The translations under genes were made by a program, and so were the position numbers. Under the pieces are notes generated by a model. That model did no database searches. It was not told where the DNA came from and saw only the letters and a list, made by a program, of their open reading frames with translations. Shown here piece by piece: positions 32,968-41,120 of a DNA stretch of 64,000 nt (its first letter is position 1; each line of letters opens with the position of its first letter). The stretch comes from an uncultured Flavobacteriales bacterium (lineage in GTDB: Bacteria > Bacteroidota > Bacteroidia > Flavobacteriales > Crocinitomicaceae), in NCBI GenBank assembly GCA_946480815.1, contig CAMLLB010000003.1, forward strand, positions 1 through 64,000, given 5' to 3'.

Positions 32968-33153
32968 ATGAATAATTTCATCAACGAATTCATGGAATTC
33001 CTTTTTGGAAAGCGCTTGAAGTTAGTACTGTTAATACTAGGGGTATTGGCATTTTGTGCTTATTTAAACCATGTTACTCAATTCGGGTATGCAATTGTCT
33101 CAGCAGGTTTGGTATTCAGTGCTGTTTACCTGGCAGTGAATGAGAGACATTGA
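32968..33153 (+). CDS. Small membrane protein
   Basis: A 61-residue protein with two hydrophobic stretches (LKLVLLILGVLAFCAYL and FGYAIVSAGLVFSAVYLAV). No family is recognised. Its last 24 codons are copied in diverged form at 34001-34072, on the far side of the methyltransferase gene. Confidence 0.6.
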   Translation: MNNFINEFMEFLFGKRLKLVLLILGVLAFCAYLNHVTQFGYAIVSAGLVFSAVYLAVNERH

Positions 33154-33183
33154 ATTCATCAGTTGTTTCCGCTTCTCACTTGT
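33081..33183. repeat. Direct repeat, copy 1 (about 100 bp)
   Basis: ATTCGGGTATGCAATTGT and the following bases reappear at 34001, offset 920. Over the first 80 positions I count 11 mismatches. The match includes the gene's stop codon and some of its downstream flank. Confidence 0.75.
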
Positions 33184-33310
33184 AATCCTTCAAAATTGTG
33201 AATTGATCTTACATATCCGCCAAAGTTCAGAAATGAAGGTTTATTGATCGGTTTCCTCACTAATTTTAATATCTTAGGTTCCGAAAACAAGTAAAATACT
33301 GGTTGTGCCT

Positions 33311-33997
33311 ATGATAAAACCTGAATTATTAAAAGAGATTGTCCAGTGGGATGTTAAATCCTGGTCCAAAGCACTTGCTTTTTGGGAGAAAAATGTTGAT
33401 TGGAGTAAAGTAGAGAATGGACTTGAACTTGGCGGTCGGGAAGGAGGGCTTTCTCTTTGGCTTGCTTTAAAAGGAAAACACACTATTTGTTCTGATTTGT
33501 CGGACACAAAAGGAACAGCAGAAAAATTACATATAAAACACCAGGTTACAGCTTTTATAAGTTATGAAGATATTGATGCATCTGCCATTCCATATGAAAA
33601 TCATTTCGACGTGATCGTATTCAAATCAATCATTGGCGGGATAGGTCGGAATGACAATCTTGAAGTTCAAAAAAAGGTTTTCAAGGAAATTTACAAAGCA
33701 TTGAAACCTGGAGGTAAATTATTGTTTGCGGAAAATCTGGTTGGTTCCCCGATTCACCAGAAACTTAGAAAACGTTATGTAAATTGGGGAAGTACCTGGC
33801 GTTACATTTCCATTGATGAACTGAAAATGTTCCTGAGTGATTTTTCCAGCTATGAACTGAAAACAACCGGATTCCTTGGTACGCTTGGCAGAAGTGAGGG
33901 ACAACGAAATTTTTTAGCCGCTACGGATGGATTGTTTTGGAACCATGTCAGTCCTGCAAATTGGAAATATATCGCTTACGGAGTCGCTCAGAAATAG
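33311..33997 (+). CDS. Class I SAM-dependent methyltransferase
   Basis: A 228-residue methyltransferase. Motif I is LELGGREGGLSLWLALKG (SAM-binding, with a variant GGREGG loop), motif II TICSDLS and the later VIVFKSIIGG, and motif III after YKALKPGGKLLFAENLVGSP, which is typical of small-molecule O- or C-methyltransferases. The substrate is unknown. Start may be GTG 33305 or ATG 33311; the latter is used. The gene sits exactly between two copies of a partial-gene repeat. Confidence 0.85.
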   Translation: MIKPELLKEIVQWDVKSWSKALAFWEKNVDWSKVENGLELGGREGGLSLWLALKGKHTICSDLSDTKGTAEKLHIKHQVTAFISYEDIDASAIPYENHFDVIVFKSIIGGIGRNDNLEVQKKVFKEIYKALKPGGKLLFAENLVGSPIHQKLRKRYVNWGSTWRYISIDELKMFLSDFSSYELKTTGFLGTLGRSEGQRNFLAATDGLFWNHVSPANWKYIAYGVAQK

Positions 33998-34000
33998 CGA

Positions 34001-34072
34001 ATTCAGGTATGCGATTGTATCAGCAGGTTTGGTATTCAGCGCTGTATGCTTGTCAGTAAATGAGAGAGATTG
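34001..34072 (+). pseudogene. Remnant copy of the small membrane protein's C-terminus
   Basis: In frame it reads RYAIVSAGLVFSAVCLSVNERD-stop in essence, compared with GYAIVSAGLVFSAVYLAVNE in the intact gene. It begins four bases after the methyltransferase stop and has no start codon, so it is not a gene. It is the right copy of the direct repeat described at 33081. Confidence 0.75.
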
Positions 34073-34100
34073 AATCCATCATTTTGTTTTCACATCTCAT

Positions 34101-34136
34101 TCTGATTCTCATTCTGTTTCTGATTCTCATTCTGTT
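34101..34136. repeat. Two tandem 18-bp repeats
   Basis: TCTGATTCTCATTCTGTT occurs twice head to tail, immediately upstream of the TATCTTTG element (34142-34149) of the LuxR-type gene. A change in copy number would alter promoter spacing. Confidence 0.7.
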
Positions 34137-34158
34137 TTCTCTATCTTTGCTTTCAGGG

Positions 34159-34638
34159 ATGAAAATGCTACAAAAACTGTTCGGCTCATATAAACTCATT
34201 TTACTTTACGGGGTTTCGCTCGCAGGCCTGCTCTTCCTGATGCGCTGGCTTGAGTTCCGCTTGTTGTTGATCAGTCATGCAACCGAATTCTATGTTGCAA
34301 TCATTGCCATCTTATTTATGGGATTGGGTATCTGGCTGGCGAAACAACTGACAAAACCCAAAACCGTTTTGGTTGAAAAGACGGTATATGTTTCGCCTTC
34401 TTCCGAAAACTTTGAACGCAATGAAAAGGCAGTGGAAGAACTGGGGATCAGCAAACGCGAATTGGAAGTCCTTGAATTAATCGCACAAGGGTTCAGTAAC
34501 AACGAAATTGCAGAGCGCTTGTTCGTCTCTTTGAACACGATTAAAACACACAGCTCCAACTTGTTTGAAAAACTGGAAGTTAACAGGAGAACGCAGGCAG
34601 TGGAAGCAGCAAAACGTTTGGGAATTATTCCATTGTAA
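34159..34638 (+). CDS. Membrane-anchored LuxR-type regulator
   Basis: A 159-residue protein. Two membrane segments lie near residues 13-31 (ILLYGVSLAGLLFLMRWL) and 41-58 (YVAIIAILFMGLGIWLAK), followed by a LuxR helix-turn-helix domain (ISKRELEVLELIAQGFSNNE, ERLFVSLNTIKTHSSNLFEK) at residues 97-157. There is no receiver domain. ATG at 34159 (or 34165) is preferred; the frame extends to 34060, but those bases are the duplicated fragment and the 18-bp repeats. TATCTTTG lies just upstream. A DUF4199 gene follows. Confidence 0.82.
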   Translation: MKMLQKLFGSYKLILLYGVSLAGLLFLMRWLEFRLLLISHATEFYVAIIAILFMGLGIWLAKQLTKPKTVLVEKTVYVSPSSENFERNEKAVEELGISKRELEVLELIAQGFSNNEIAERLFVSLNTIKTHSSNLFEKLEVNRRTQAVEAAKRLGIIPL

Positions 34639-34715
34639 GAAGTAAAATCACCCGAAAGTATGAGCCCGGAAACCGTGTAAAACCTCACTTTTGTCGAAAT
34701 ATTAAAATTAAAAAC

Positions 34716-35243
34716 ATGAGAAAAAATGTACTGGTTTTTGGAACAATTTCAGGGGTGATAAGTGTCCTTTGGTTCCTGTTTGCAATGGCCTTTTTAAGCT
34801 TCGAAACACACATGGAGCTTGGAATGGTCCTGGGATATGCGTCGATGTTCATTGCAAATATTTTTTTGGTAGTTGGAGTAAAGAATTACCGGGATAAATA
34901 CAATGGTGGTGTTATCTCATTCGGGAAAGCATTCAAAGTGGGAATTTTGATCGCCTTACTCGCCTCAACGGTTTATGTGCTGACCTGGCTTATTTATGAT
35001 TATGCAACCGGTTCCAGCTTTATAAACGTGTATGCAGAATCCATTCACAATCAATTGGTGGAAAGTGGTGCAAGTGCAGCTGCAATTGCAGCGAGTGATG
35101 CTGAAATGAAGGAGTTTATGGTGATGTACCAAAATCCTTTGTTTAAGGCGGCAATGACCTATATGGAGATTCTTCCGATGGGAATCTTGTTTACCTTGAT
35201 TACTGCGCTGGTGATGAAACGAAAAGTACCTAAAACAGCTTGA
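34716..35243 (+). CDS. DUF4199-family membrane protein
   Basis: A 175-residue protein with four membrane segments (VLVFGTISGVISVLWFLFAM, LGMVLGYASMFIANIFLVVG, FKVGILIALLASTVYVLTWL and LPMGILFTLITALVMKRK). The motif NYRDKYNGGVISFGKAFKVG is the family landmark. A helical, Ala-rich segment (SGASAAAIAASDAEM) lies between segments three and four. The role of DUF4199 is unknown; it is common in Bacteroidota. Confidence 0.85.
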   Translation: MRKNVLVFGTISGVISVLWFLFAMAFLSFETHMELGMVLGYASMFIANIFLVVGVKNYRDKYNGGVISFGKAFKVGILIALLASTVYVLTWLIYDYATGSSFINVYAESIHNQLVESGASAAAIAASDAEMKEFMVMYQNPLFKAAMTYMEILPMGILFTLITALVMKRKVPKTA

Positions 35244-35302
35244 TTTTTGGTGTAAACTATCTGAAATTCTTGCTACTTTGGTGCATTCATTTTTAAGCTC
35301 TG

Positions 35303-36247
35303 ATGGTCAAACAAATCCTTATAAAACGATTCCGGATTTTATTCCTGGTATTCCTGTTTTTCATAACAATACAGAAGAGTTTTTCCCAGGTTTCCGATAA
35401 AACGGAAGATCTGAAGACTCAGTTGGAAGACCTGACCAAAAAATACAAGGCAACAGTTGGGATCGGATTGATCCATTTGGAAACAGGAGATACTTTAGCA
35501 ATAAATAATGCATTGCGTTATCCGATGCAAAGTGTTTATAAATTTCCATTGGCTCTTGCCGTATTGGACCAGGTAGACAAAGGTGAATTGAAACTGGATC
35601 AGTTGTATCGTGTAACAAAGAAAGATTTACTGGATGAGACCTGGAGTCCTTTAAAGAAAAAATATCCGGATGGAGCAGTTGATCTGACATTGGCAGAATT
35701 ACTGGATTATTCTGTTTCGAAAAGTGATAACATTGCTTGTGATATCCTTTTCAAGTTGGCAAAAGGAACGGAACGGGTGAATAAGTACATTCATAAAATT
35801 GGTATCAGTGGAATGGAGATTGCTGCTACGGAACACGAAATGCGTGCCAATTGGAAGATCCAATATTCGAATTGGAGCACTCCCATGCAAATGTCACGAT
35901 TGCTGGAAGGTTTGTTCCTGAAGAAGTACTTATCAGATTCCAGTAATACTTTTCTGATGAAGTTAATGATCGAATCATCGAATGATCCTGCGAGAATAAA
36001 AGCCTTGCTTCCGGAAGGGACAATTGTTGCCCATAAAACCGGAACTTCTGATACACGTGGAAAGATAACGGATGCCTGCAATGATGTGGGCATCCTATTT
36101 CTCCCGGATGGGACACACCTGGCTTTATCCGTTTTTGTGTGTAAATCAGAAGAAAATTATGACGATACCCGGAAGCTGATCGCAGAGATTGCCAAAGCGG
36201 TCTTTGATGTTTATTCAGGCTTGCAATCACCGGAACCCAAAAACTAA
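35303..36247 (+). CDS. Class A beta-lactamase, Bacteroidota (A2-like) type
   Basis: A 314-residue exported enzyme with signal peptide (ILFLVFLFFITIQKSFSQ). All signature motifs of class A are present: S77-V-Y-K80 (nucleophile, Lys), S141-D-N143, E179-M-R-A-N183 (the deacylation Glu and Asn of the omega loop) and K245-T-G247. The length and spacing fit the A2 branch (PER/VEB/CfxA relatives). Hydrolysis of beta-lactams is likely by family; the spectrum cannot be read. It lies alone, seven bases before an unrelated short gene; a TACTTTG element is at 35274. Confidence 0.93.
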   Translation: MVKQILIKRFRILFLVFLFFITIQKSFSQVSDKTEDLKTQLEDLTKKYKATVGIGLIHLETGDTLAINNALRYPMQSVYKFPLALAVLDQVDKGELKLDQLYRVTKKDLLDETWSPLKKKYPDGAVDLTLAELLDYSVSKSDNIACDILFKLAKGTERVNKYIHKIGISGMEIAATEHEMRANWKIQYSNWSTPMQMSRLLEGLFLKKYLSDSSNTFLMKLMIESSNDPARIKALLPEGTIVAHKTGTSDTRGKITDACNDVGILFLPDGTHLALSVFVCKSEENYDDTRKLIAEIAKAVFDVYSGLQSPEPKN

Positions 36248-36253
36248 AGAATC

Positions 36254-36658
36254 ATGTCAAAACAAGCTGCAGCCGGACGTATGTTCCAGGACATCAATTT
36301 TACTGTAAAGAGTGCCAAAGGAAAGAAACTCGAACAACTGATTGGAGTGGAGCTTCGCGAAAATCCGGATAGCGGACCGGTTTTGGTTTACATCAAAATG
36401 CAGGGAACCAGCTGGTCTCAATACTTCCTGGATGTGTGTTTTGGCGTTTGGGAGAATTGGGGTGAAATTGATACGGACGATGATTCGTATACATACCCTG
36501 ATTACACCGAAAAATACGGAGTAAAAGACTTAACCATTAAAGCAGCATACTGCAAGGACAATGAAATTACCCTGGAATTTGAAACAGGAGAAAAATTGGT
36601 ACTGAAATACAAAGATCCGGATGATTGGGACGGAGATACGGAGATGATAAAATTATAG
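36254..36658 (+). CDS. Acidic hypothetical protein
   Basis: A 134-residue acidic soluble protein (a run of Asp around WGEIDTDDDSYTYPDY, and DPDDWDGDTEM at the end) with strand-rich text (LVYIKMQGTSWSQYFLDVCF, EITLEFETGEKLVLKYKD). I do not recognise the family. It is co-oriented with the beta-lactamase at seven bases and may be read from the same transcript, without any shown link. Confidence 0.6.
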   Translation: MSKQAAAGRMFQDINFTVKSAKGKKLEQLIGVELRENPDSGPVLVYIKMQGTSWSQYFLDVCFGVWENWGEIDTDDDSYTYPDYTEKYGVKDLTIKAAYCKDNEITLEFETGEKLVLKYKDPDDWDGDTEMIKL

Positions 36659-36691
36659 GTACATCTCACCAATAAGAGACTGGTTCAAAAA

Positions 36692-36979
36692 CTACTTGGA
36701 TGCCGGTTTAATCTTGGTAACATTTGGTGTCGGATTGTACGAAGGATCGTTCAGTTTTTGATACAATTCGTCCGTAAACTTTGCAGGATCAATTTCCAAA
36801 GCTGAATACAAGCGGTTCATCCAAAATAAAGAAGGACATCTTTCTCCTCTTTCGTAACTGGAGATGTTTTGGGCATTTACATTCATACGCGAAGCCAATT
36901 CTTCCTGGGTGATTCCTTTTTCCTCCCTAACCCGTTTAATTTCTCTTCCCAGAATATGATTGAATGACTTGGTACTCAT
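36692..36979 (-). CDS. XRE-family HTH regulator
   Basis: A 95-residue protein: an XRE helix-turn-helix (LGREIKRVREEKGITQEELA, MNVNAQNISSYERGERCPSL) and a short C-terminal tail. The start at 36979 (MSTKSFNH) is preferred over 37048, which would add 23 residues unlike the family. It opposes the neighbouring genes and is divergent from a small hypothetical gene. Confidence 0.85.
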   Translation of the reverse strand: MSTKSFNHILGREIKRVREEKGITQEELASRMNVNAQNISSYERGERCPSLFWMNRLYSALEIDPAKFTDELYQKLNDPSYNPTPNVTKIKPASK

Positions 36980-37242
36980 AATTGACAAAGTCGAAATATT
37001 TAACATTTTGACTGTAACACGATTGTGTTTATTTGCTAGATTTACCAAAATAGAACCAGTTTATTCAATTGATCAGAATTGTATATAGAAGTCTAATTTT
37101 CACTCGAGAGATGTCCCAAAATTAGGACATAAATAGAACCACAGATATCGAAAGAAACGAAGTCTCTCAATCGAAAGTGTACTTTTTATAATTGTATCAG
37201 GAAAATAAGGCTGTTAACAACAAACCATTCGAAGCTGAAAAC

Positions 37243-37497
37243 ATGAAAAATAAAAAGTTGATAATCACACAGTTAACAAGTTACGAAAAAGCGTACGAAG
37301 AAACAAAAGATTTCGAGGAATTCAAAACAAACATCTACAATACAATTCTGGATATTGAAAATATCACCCCGGTTAGTCCATTCTATTCTTCTTATCTCTT
37401 CCATACCAAATTGGATTGCGAGAATATGGACCGAATGAATGCAACAAACTTGTTAAACTCTTTGAGAACCTTTCTCGACGGTTTGGAAGTTCGTTAA
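37243..37497 (+). CDS. Small hypothetical protein
   Basis: An 84-residue soluble protein, helical and charged (SYEKAYEETKDFEEFKTNIY, RMNATNLLNSLRTFLDGL). The ATG at 37243 is preferred to 37192. No family is recognised. It is divergent from the XRE gene, which may regulate it. Confidence 0.5.
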   Translation: MKNKKLIITQLTSYEKAYEETKDFEEFKTNIYNTILDIENITPVSPFYSSYLFHTKLDCENMDRMNATNLLNSLRTFLDGLEVR

Positions 37498-37560
37498 TTT
37501 CCTGGCTCGTTGACGATTCTGATGAATGAATACCCATTTGAGGATTGATAAATCAAAAAA

Positions 37561-37584
37561 GACGTAATTCCGCAATATTACGTC
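37561..37584. terminator. 8-bp stem hairpin, terminator-like on the minus strand
   Basis: GACGTAAT/ATTACGTC around an eight-base loop. On the minus strand it is followed by a run of T (complement of the AAAAAA at 37555-37560). It would stop transcription reaching it from the right, where there is no minus-strand gene; on the plus strand the T run is missing. Confidence 0.4.
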
Positions 37585-37704
37585 ACCTACTTTAAATAAT
37601 TCTATCTAAATAATTGAAAATGAGTATGATAAAAATGATTTAAAACGCATTATTCTCATTTCAACAAAGGAATTTGTAATTTTCAAATTGATTTTGAAGA
37701 ATAT

Positions 37705-39981
37705 ATGAAGCACTTACTCTTTTTGTTGATACCGTTTGCTGCCACAGCTCAATTTAAACCGGTCGATTACGTGAATCCCTTAATGGGAACCGATTCCAAA
37801 ATGGAACTTTCCAATGGAAATACGTATCCTGCAATAGGTTTGCCCTGGGGAATGAACCTGTGGACTCCGCAAACAAATGTGATGGGTGACGGTTGGGCGT
37901 ATCAATATAGTGCTGATAAACTACGTGGATTCAAACAAACACACCAGCCTTCTCCGTGGATGAATGATTACGGCCAGTTTGCCATTATGCCCGGAAGTGG
38001 AAAAGTGGTCTTCGATCAAAATGAACGCGCCAGTTGGTTTTCACATAAAGCAGAAGTTTCAAAACCACATTACTACCGTGTTTACCTGGCAGACTGTGAT
38101 GTAACAACCGAAATTACCCCGACAGAACGCGCGGCGATTTTCCGCTTTACATTTCCAAAAAACGACAGTTCCTTTATTGTGATTGATGCCCTGGATCGTG
38201 GCTCCTATGTAAAAGTATTTCCCAAAGAACGGAAGATCGTTGGTTATACGAAACGTTATGCACGAGGAAAACTCACCAATTTCAAAAATTACTTTGTGAT
38301 TTACCTGGATCGCGATATTGAATTCTATTCCCTTGCTTCGGATGGAAAACTGATTGGGAAAAAGGAAGAATCCGCTTCGAACCATTCCGGAATGGTAGTA
38401 GGATTTAAGACAGGAAAAGGAGAACAGGTCCAATTGAAAGTAGCTTCTTCCTTTATTTCTCAGGAACAGGCCGAATTGAATTTGCAGCGTGAAGTTGGAA
38501 CCAGCGATTTCGACGCCATACGTAATATTGCGGAATTACGTTGGAACCAAACTTTAGGTAAGATCGAGGTTTCCGGCGGAACAGAAGAGCAAATGCGGAC
38601 CTTTTATTCCTGTTTATACCGGACACTGTTCTTCCCGAACAAATTGTATGAAATCGATGCGGAAGGAAAAGAGGTGCATTGGAGTCCTTACAATGGGAAG
38701 ATCCTTCCGGGAAAGATGTTTGGTGGGACGGGTTTTTGGGACACGTTCCGCGCCTTGTATCCTTTATTGAATTTGGTATACCCGGAGATAAACAAAGAAA
38801 TGCAGGAAGGATTGGTGAATGATTACCTGGAAGGAGGCTTTCTTCCGGAATGGTCCAGTCCGGGATTTGCAGACATCATGATCGGGAATAATTCGGCTTC
38901 CATCGTTTCGGATGCATATATAAAAGGATTACGCGGTTATGATGTTGACAAACTATATGAGGCATTGCTTCATGGAGCGAACAATGAAGGTCCGATGAGT
39001 GCGGTTGGCCGTTTTGGAGTTGAGTACTATAACAAACTCGGATACGTTCCTTACGATGTAAAGATCAATGAAAATGCAGCAAGGACATTGGAATACGCCT
39101 ACGATGATTTTGCAATTTACCAGCTGGCGAAATCATTGAAACGTCCGCAGGCGGAAATCGATTTGTATGCTGCACGTTGTCAGAATTACCGCAACTTATT
39201 TGATCCTTCAACCGGACTGATGCGCGGGAAAAATGCAGATGGCACTTTCCAATCACCTTTTAATCCGTTTAAATGGGGCGATGCATTTACTGAAGGAAAC
39301 AGCTGGCATTATACCTGGTCAGTTTTTCATGACGTCCAGGGTTTAATTGATTTAATGGGAGGGAAAGAGCGTTTTGTTTCAAAACTGGATTCTGTTTTTA
39401 GTCTTCCACCGATCTATGATGATAGTTATTATGGAGGAATGATCCATGAGATCAAAGAAATGCAGATTGCGAATATGGGACAATACGCGCATGGAAATCA
39501 ACCGATCCAGCACATGATCTATTTATTCAATTATGCTGGTGATTTCCCCAAAACCCAATATTGGGTCAGGGAAGTACTCGATCGGCTCTATAAACCAACA
39601 CCAGACGGGTATTGCGGAGATGAAGACAACGGTCAAACTTCTGCCTGGTACATTTTTTCATCCCTGGGATTTTATCCGGTTTGTCCGGCAACGGATGAAT
39701 ATGTTTTGGGAGCTCCGCTGTTTAAAAAAGCGATCATTCATTTGCAGGGAGGAAAACAGATTGTCCTGAATGCTCCGGAGAATTCAGCAGAGAATAAATA
39801 CATCTCTTCTATCCGGATGAACACAAAAGCGTATTCGAAATTGTTCCTGAGGCACTCCGAGTTGGTAAAAGGAGCTGTTTTGGAATTTAAAATGACTTCA
39901 ACACCTGCTTTGGACCGTAAATTTGTTGCCGGAGACTTCCCATATTCGTTTACGAATGAAAAGAATGCAGTGAAAAAGTAA
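37705..39981 (+). CDS. GH92-family alpha-mannosidase
   Basis: A 758-residue exported glycosidase with signal peptide ending TAQ15. The N-terminal beta domain has VDYVNPLMGTDSKMELSNGN, and the (alpha/alpha) domain carries the family motifs TEGNSWHYTW (E530), MIHEIKEM (H581-E582) and GDEDNGQTSAWYIF (638 on; D639, D641). Spacings from E530 to H581-E582 and D639/D641 equal those I recall for BT3990 (E533, H584-E585, D642/D644), whose His-Glu pair marks alpha-1,2-mannosidases. No SusC/SusD pair is near, so it is not part of a classical polysaccharide locus here. Confidence 0.94.
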   Translation: MKHLLFLLIPFAATAQFKPVDYVNPLMGTDSKMELSNGNTYPAIGLPWGMNLWTPQTNVMGDGWAYQYSADKLRGFKQTHQPSPWMNDYGQFAIMPGSGKVVFDQNERASWFSHKAEVSKPHYYRVYLADCDVTTEITPTERAAIFRFTFPKNDSSFIVIDALDRGSYVKVFPKERKIVGYTKRYARGKLTNFKNYFVIYLDRDIEFYSLASDGKLIGKKEESASNHSGMVVGFKTGKGEQVQLKVASSFISQEQAELNLQREVGTSDFDAIRNIAELRWNQTLGKIEVSGGTEEQMRTFYSCLYRTLFFPNKLYEIDAEGKEVHWSPYNGKILPGKMFGGTGFWDTFRALYPLLNLVYPEINKEMQEGLVNDYLEGGFLPEWSSPGFADIMIGNNSASIVSDAYIKGLRGYDVDKLYEALLHGANNEGPMSAVGRFGVEYYNKLGYVPYDVKINENAARTLEYAYDDFAIYQLAKSLKRPQAEIDLYAARCQNYRNLFDPSTGLMRGKNADGTFQSPFNPFKWGDAFTEGNSWHYTWSVFHDVQGLIDLMGGKERFVSKLDSVFSLPPIYDDSYYGGMIHEIKEMQIANMGQYAHGNQPIQHMIYLFNYAGDFPKTQYWVREVLDRLYKPTPDGYCGDEDNGQTSAWYIFSSLGFYPVCPATDEYVLGAPLFKKAIIHLQGGKQIVLNAPENSAENKYISSIRMNTKAYSKLFLRHSELVKGAVLEFKMTSTPALDRKFVAGDFPYSFTNEKNAVKK

Positions 39982-40096
39982 TGAACAATTGAAATTGCTT
40001 CTTGTGGGAAGCTAACTGGAAGTTTTGCTAATTTTATGATAGTTAACTTCATCACCTTTTAAACTTTTAAACTTTTGAACCCTTTGAACTCGCTCT

Positions 40097-41116
40097 ATGT
40101 ATACTGAATTTGTAAATCCGACCCGGTCAGCACTCAGTTTTTCACGCAACCAGATCATTGTTTACCTTGTTTGGAGCTCAATCGTTGTTTGTACCTATTA
40201 TTTTTCCAAATGGGAATTAATCTCCATCCCTTTTTTGCCCGTTTCATTAATCGGTACGGCACTGGCTTTCTTTTTAGGTTTTAAAAGCAATGCTTCCTAT
40301 GATCGCTTGTATGAAGCAAGAAAGAACTATGGAAGTATCGTAAACGATAGCCGTTCATGGGCAGTCATGCTGAATGCATACATCACGAATCATTCAAATA
40401 AGGAAATCAGTAAGGAAGAAATTCAACAGATAAAGGAAGAGTTGACCAACCGTCACATTGCCTGGATGTATGCACATAAATTTTACCTGCGTCACAAACG
40501 CCAACCCTGGGAACGGGATGCCGATTTTCACAATCAGCACAGGGAAAGATTACAGGGAGAATTCAATATTGATACTGATTTGGAACAAAATCTGTTGCGC
40601 TTTTTAACTCCGAGGGAAGTAAGTGGAATTGTGCGTTCCGCAAATCCTGCAACTCAATTGTTGAACAACCAGGGAAAGCGATTGGCAGAACTTCGCGAAG
40701 CAAATATTATTGAGGATTTCAGGTTGTTTGAGTTGCAGAACCAGATCAATAAACTGTTGGAAGACCAGGGGAAAAATGAACGCATCAAGAATTTCCCATA
40801 TCCATTGCAATTTTCCTTTATGCTTCGGATTTCCCTGCGAATCTTTAGTTTATTACTTCCTTTTGCATTGATCACGGAATTGAATAAGCAAGGAGAGTAT
40901 TTTTTATGGTTGGCCATTCCATTTTCTGCCATTATCAACTGGATTTTTTACTTTTCGGAAAGGAATAGCGAGTATTCGGAAAATCCGTTCCAGGGATTGA
41001 TATACGATGTTCCTATGACCAATATTACACGGGCAATCGAAATTGATATGCTCCAGGCAATCGGAGCAGAAAATATTCCGGAACCCGTAACCGCGAAAAA
41101 CGGTGTTTTAATGTAA
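40097..41116 (+). CDS. Bestrophin-family channel
   Basis: A 339-residue membrane protein of the bestrophin/UPF0187 group. It begins with the N-terminal membrane pair (QIIVYLVWSSIVVCTYYF and PVSLIGTALAFFLGFKSNAS), includes SYDRLYEARKNYGSIVNDSR and ends with the hallmark YSENPFQGLIYDVPMTNIT. Bacterial bestrophins form pentameric ion channels; the ion here is unknown. The next gene, pyruvate-kinase-like, starts four bases after its stop, so an operon is likely. Confidence 0.9.
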   Translation: MYTEFVNPTRSALSFSRNQIIVYLVWSSIVVCTYYFSKWELISIPFLPVSLIGTALAFFLGFKSNASYDRLYEARKNYGSIVNDSRSWAVMLNAYITNHSNKEISKEEIQQIKEELTNRHIAWMYAHKFYLRHKRQPWERDADFHNQHRERLQGEFNIDTDLEQNLLRFLTPREVSGIVRSANPATQLLNNQGKRLAELREANIIEDFRLFELQNQINKLLEDQGKNERIKNFPYPLQFSFMLRISLRIFSLLLPFALITELNKQGEYFLWLAIPFSAIINWIFYFSERNSEYSENPFQGLIYDVPMTNITRAIEIDMLQAIGAENIPEPVTAKNGVLM

Positions 41117-41120
41117 AATC

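Noticed and set aside
34060..34158. N-terminal extension of the LuxR-type protein (34060 start)
   Set aside because: These codons cover the duplicated membrane-protein remnant and the two 18-bp repeats and give a low-complexity Ile/Leu stretch; a -7 element lies inside.
39490..39520. HGNQPIQH in the GH92 protein as loss of the catalytic acid (Glu to Gln, like mannosyl-phosphate uncapping enzymes)
   Set aside because: Spacing to GDEDNGQ shows that the catalytic Glu is E530 in TEGNSWHYTW, which is intact; the Gln at 599 is not the acid position.
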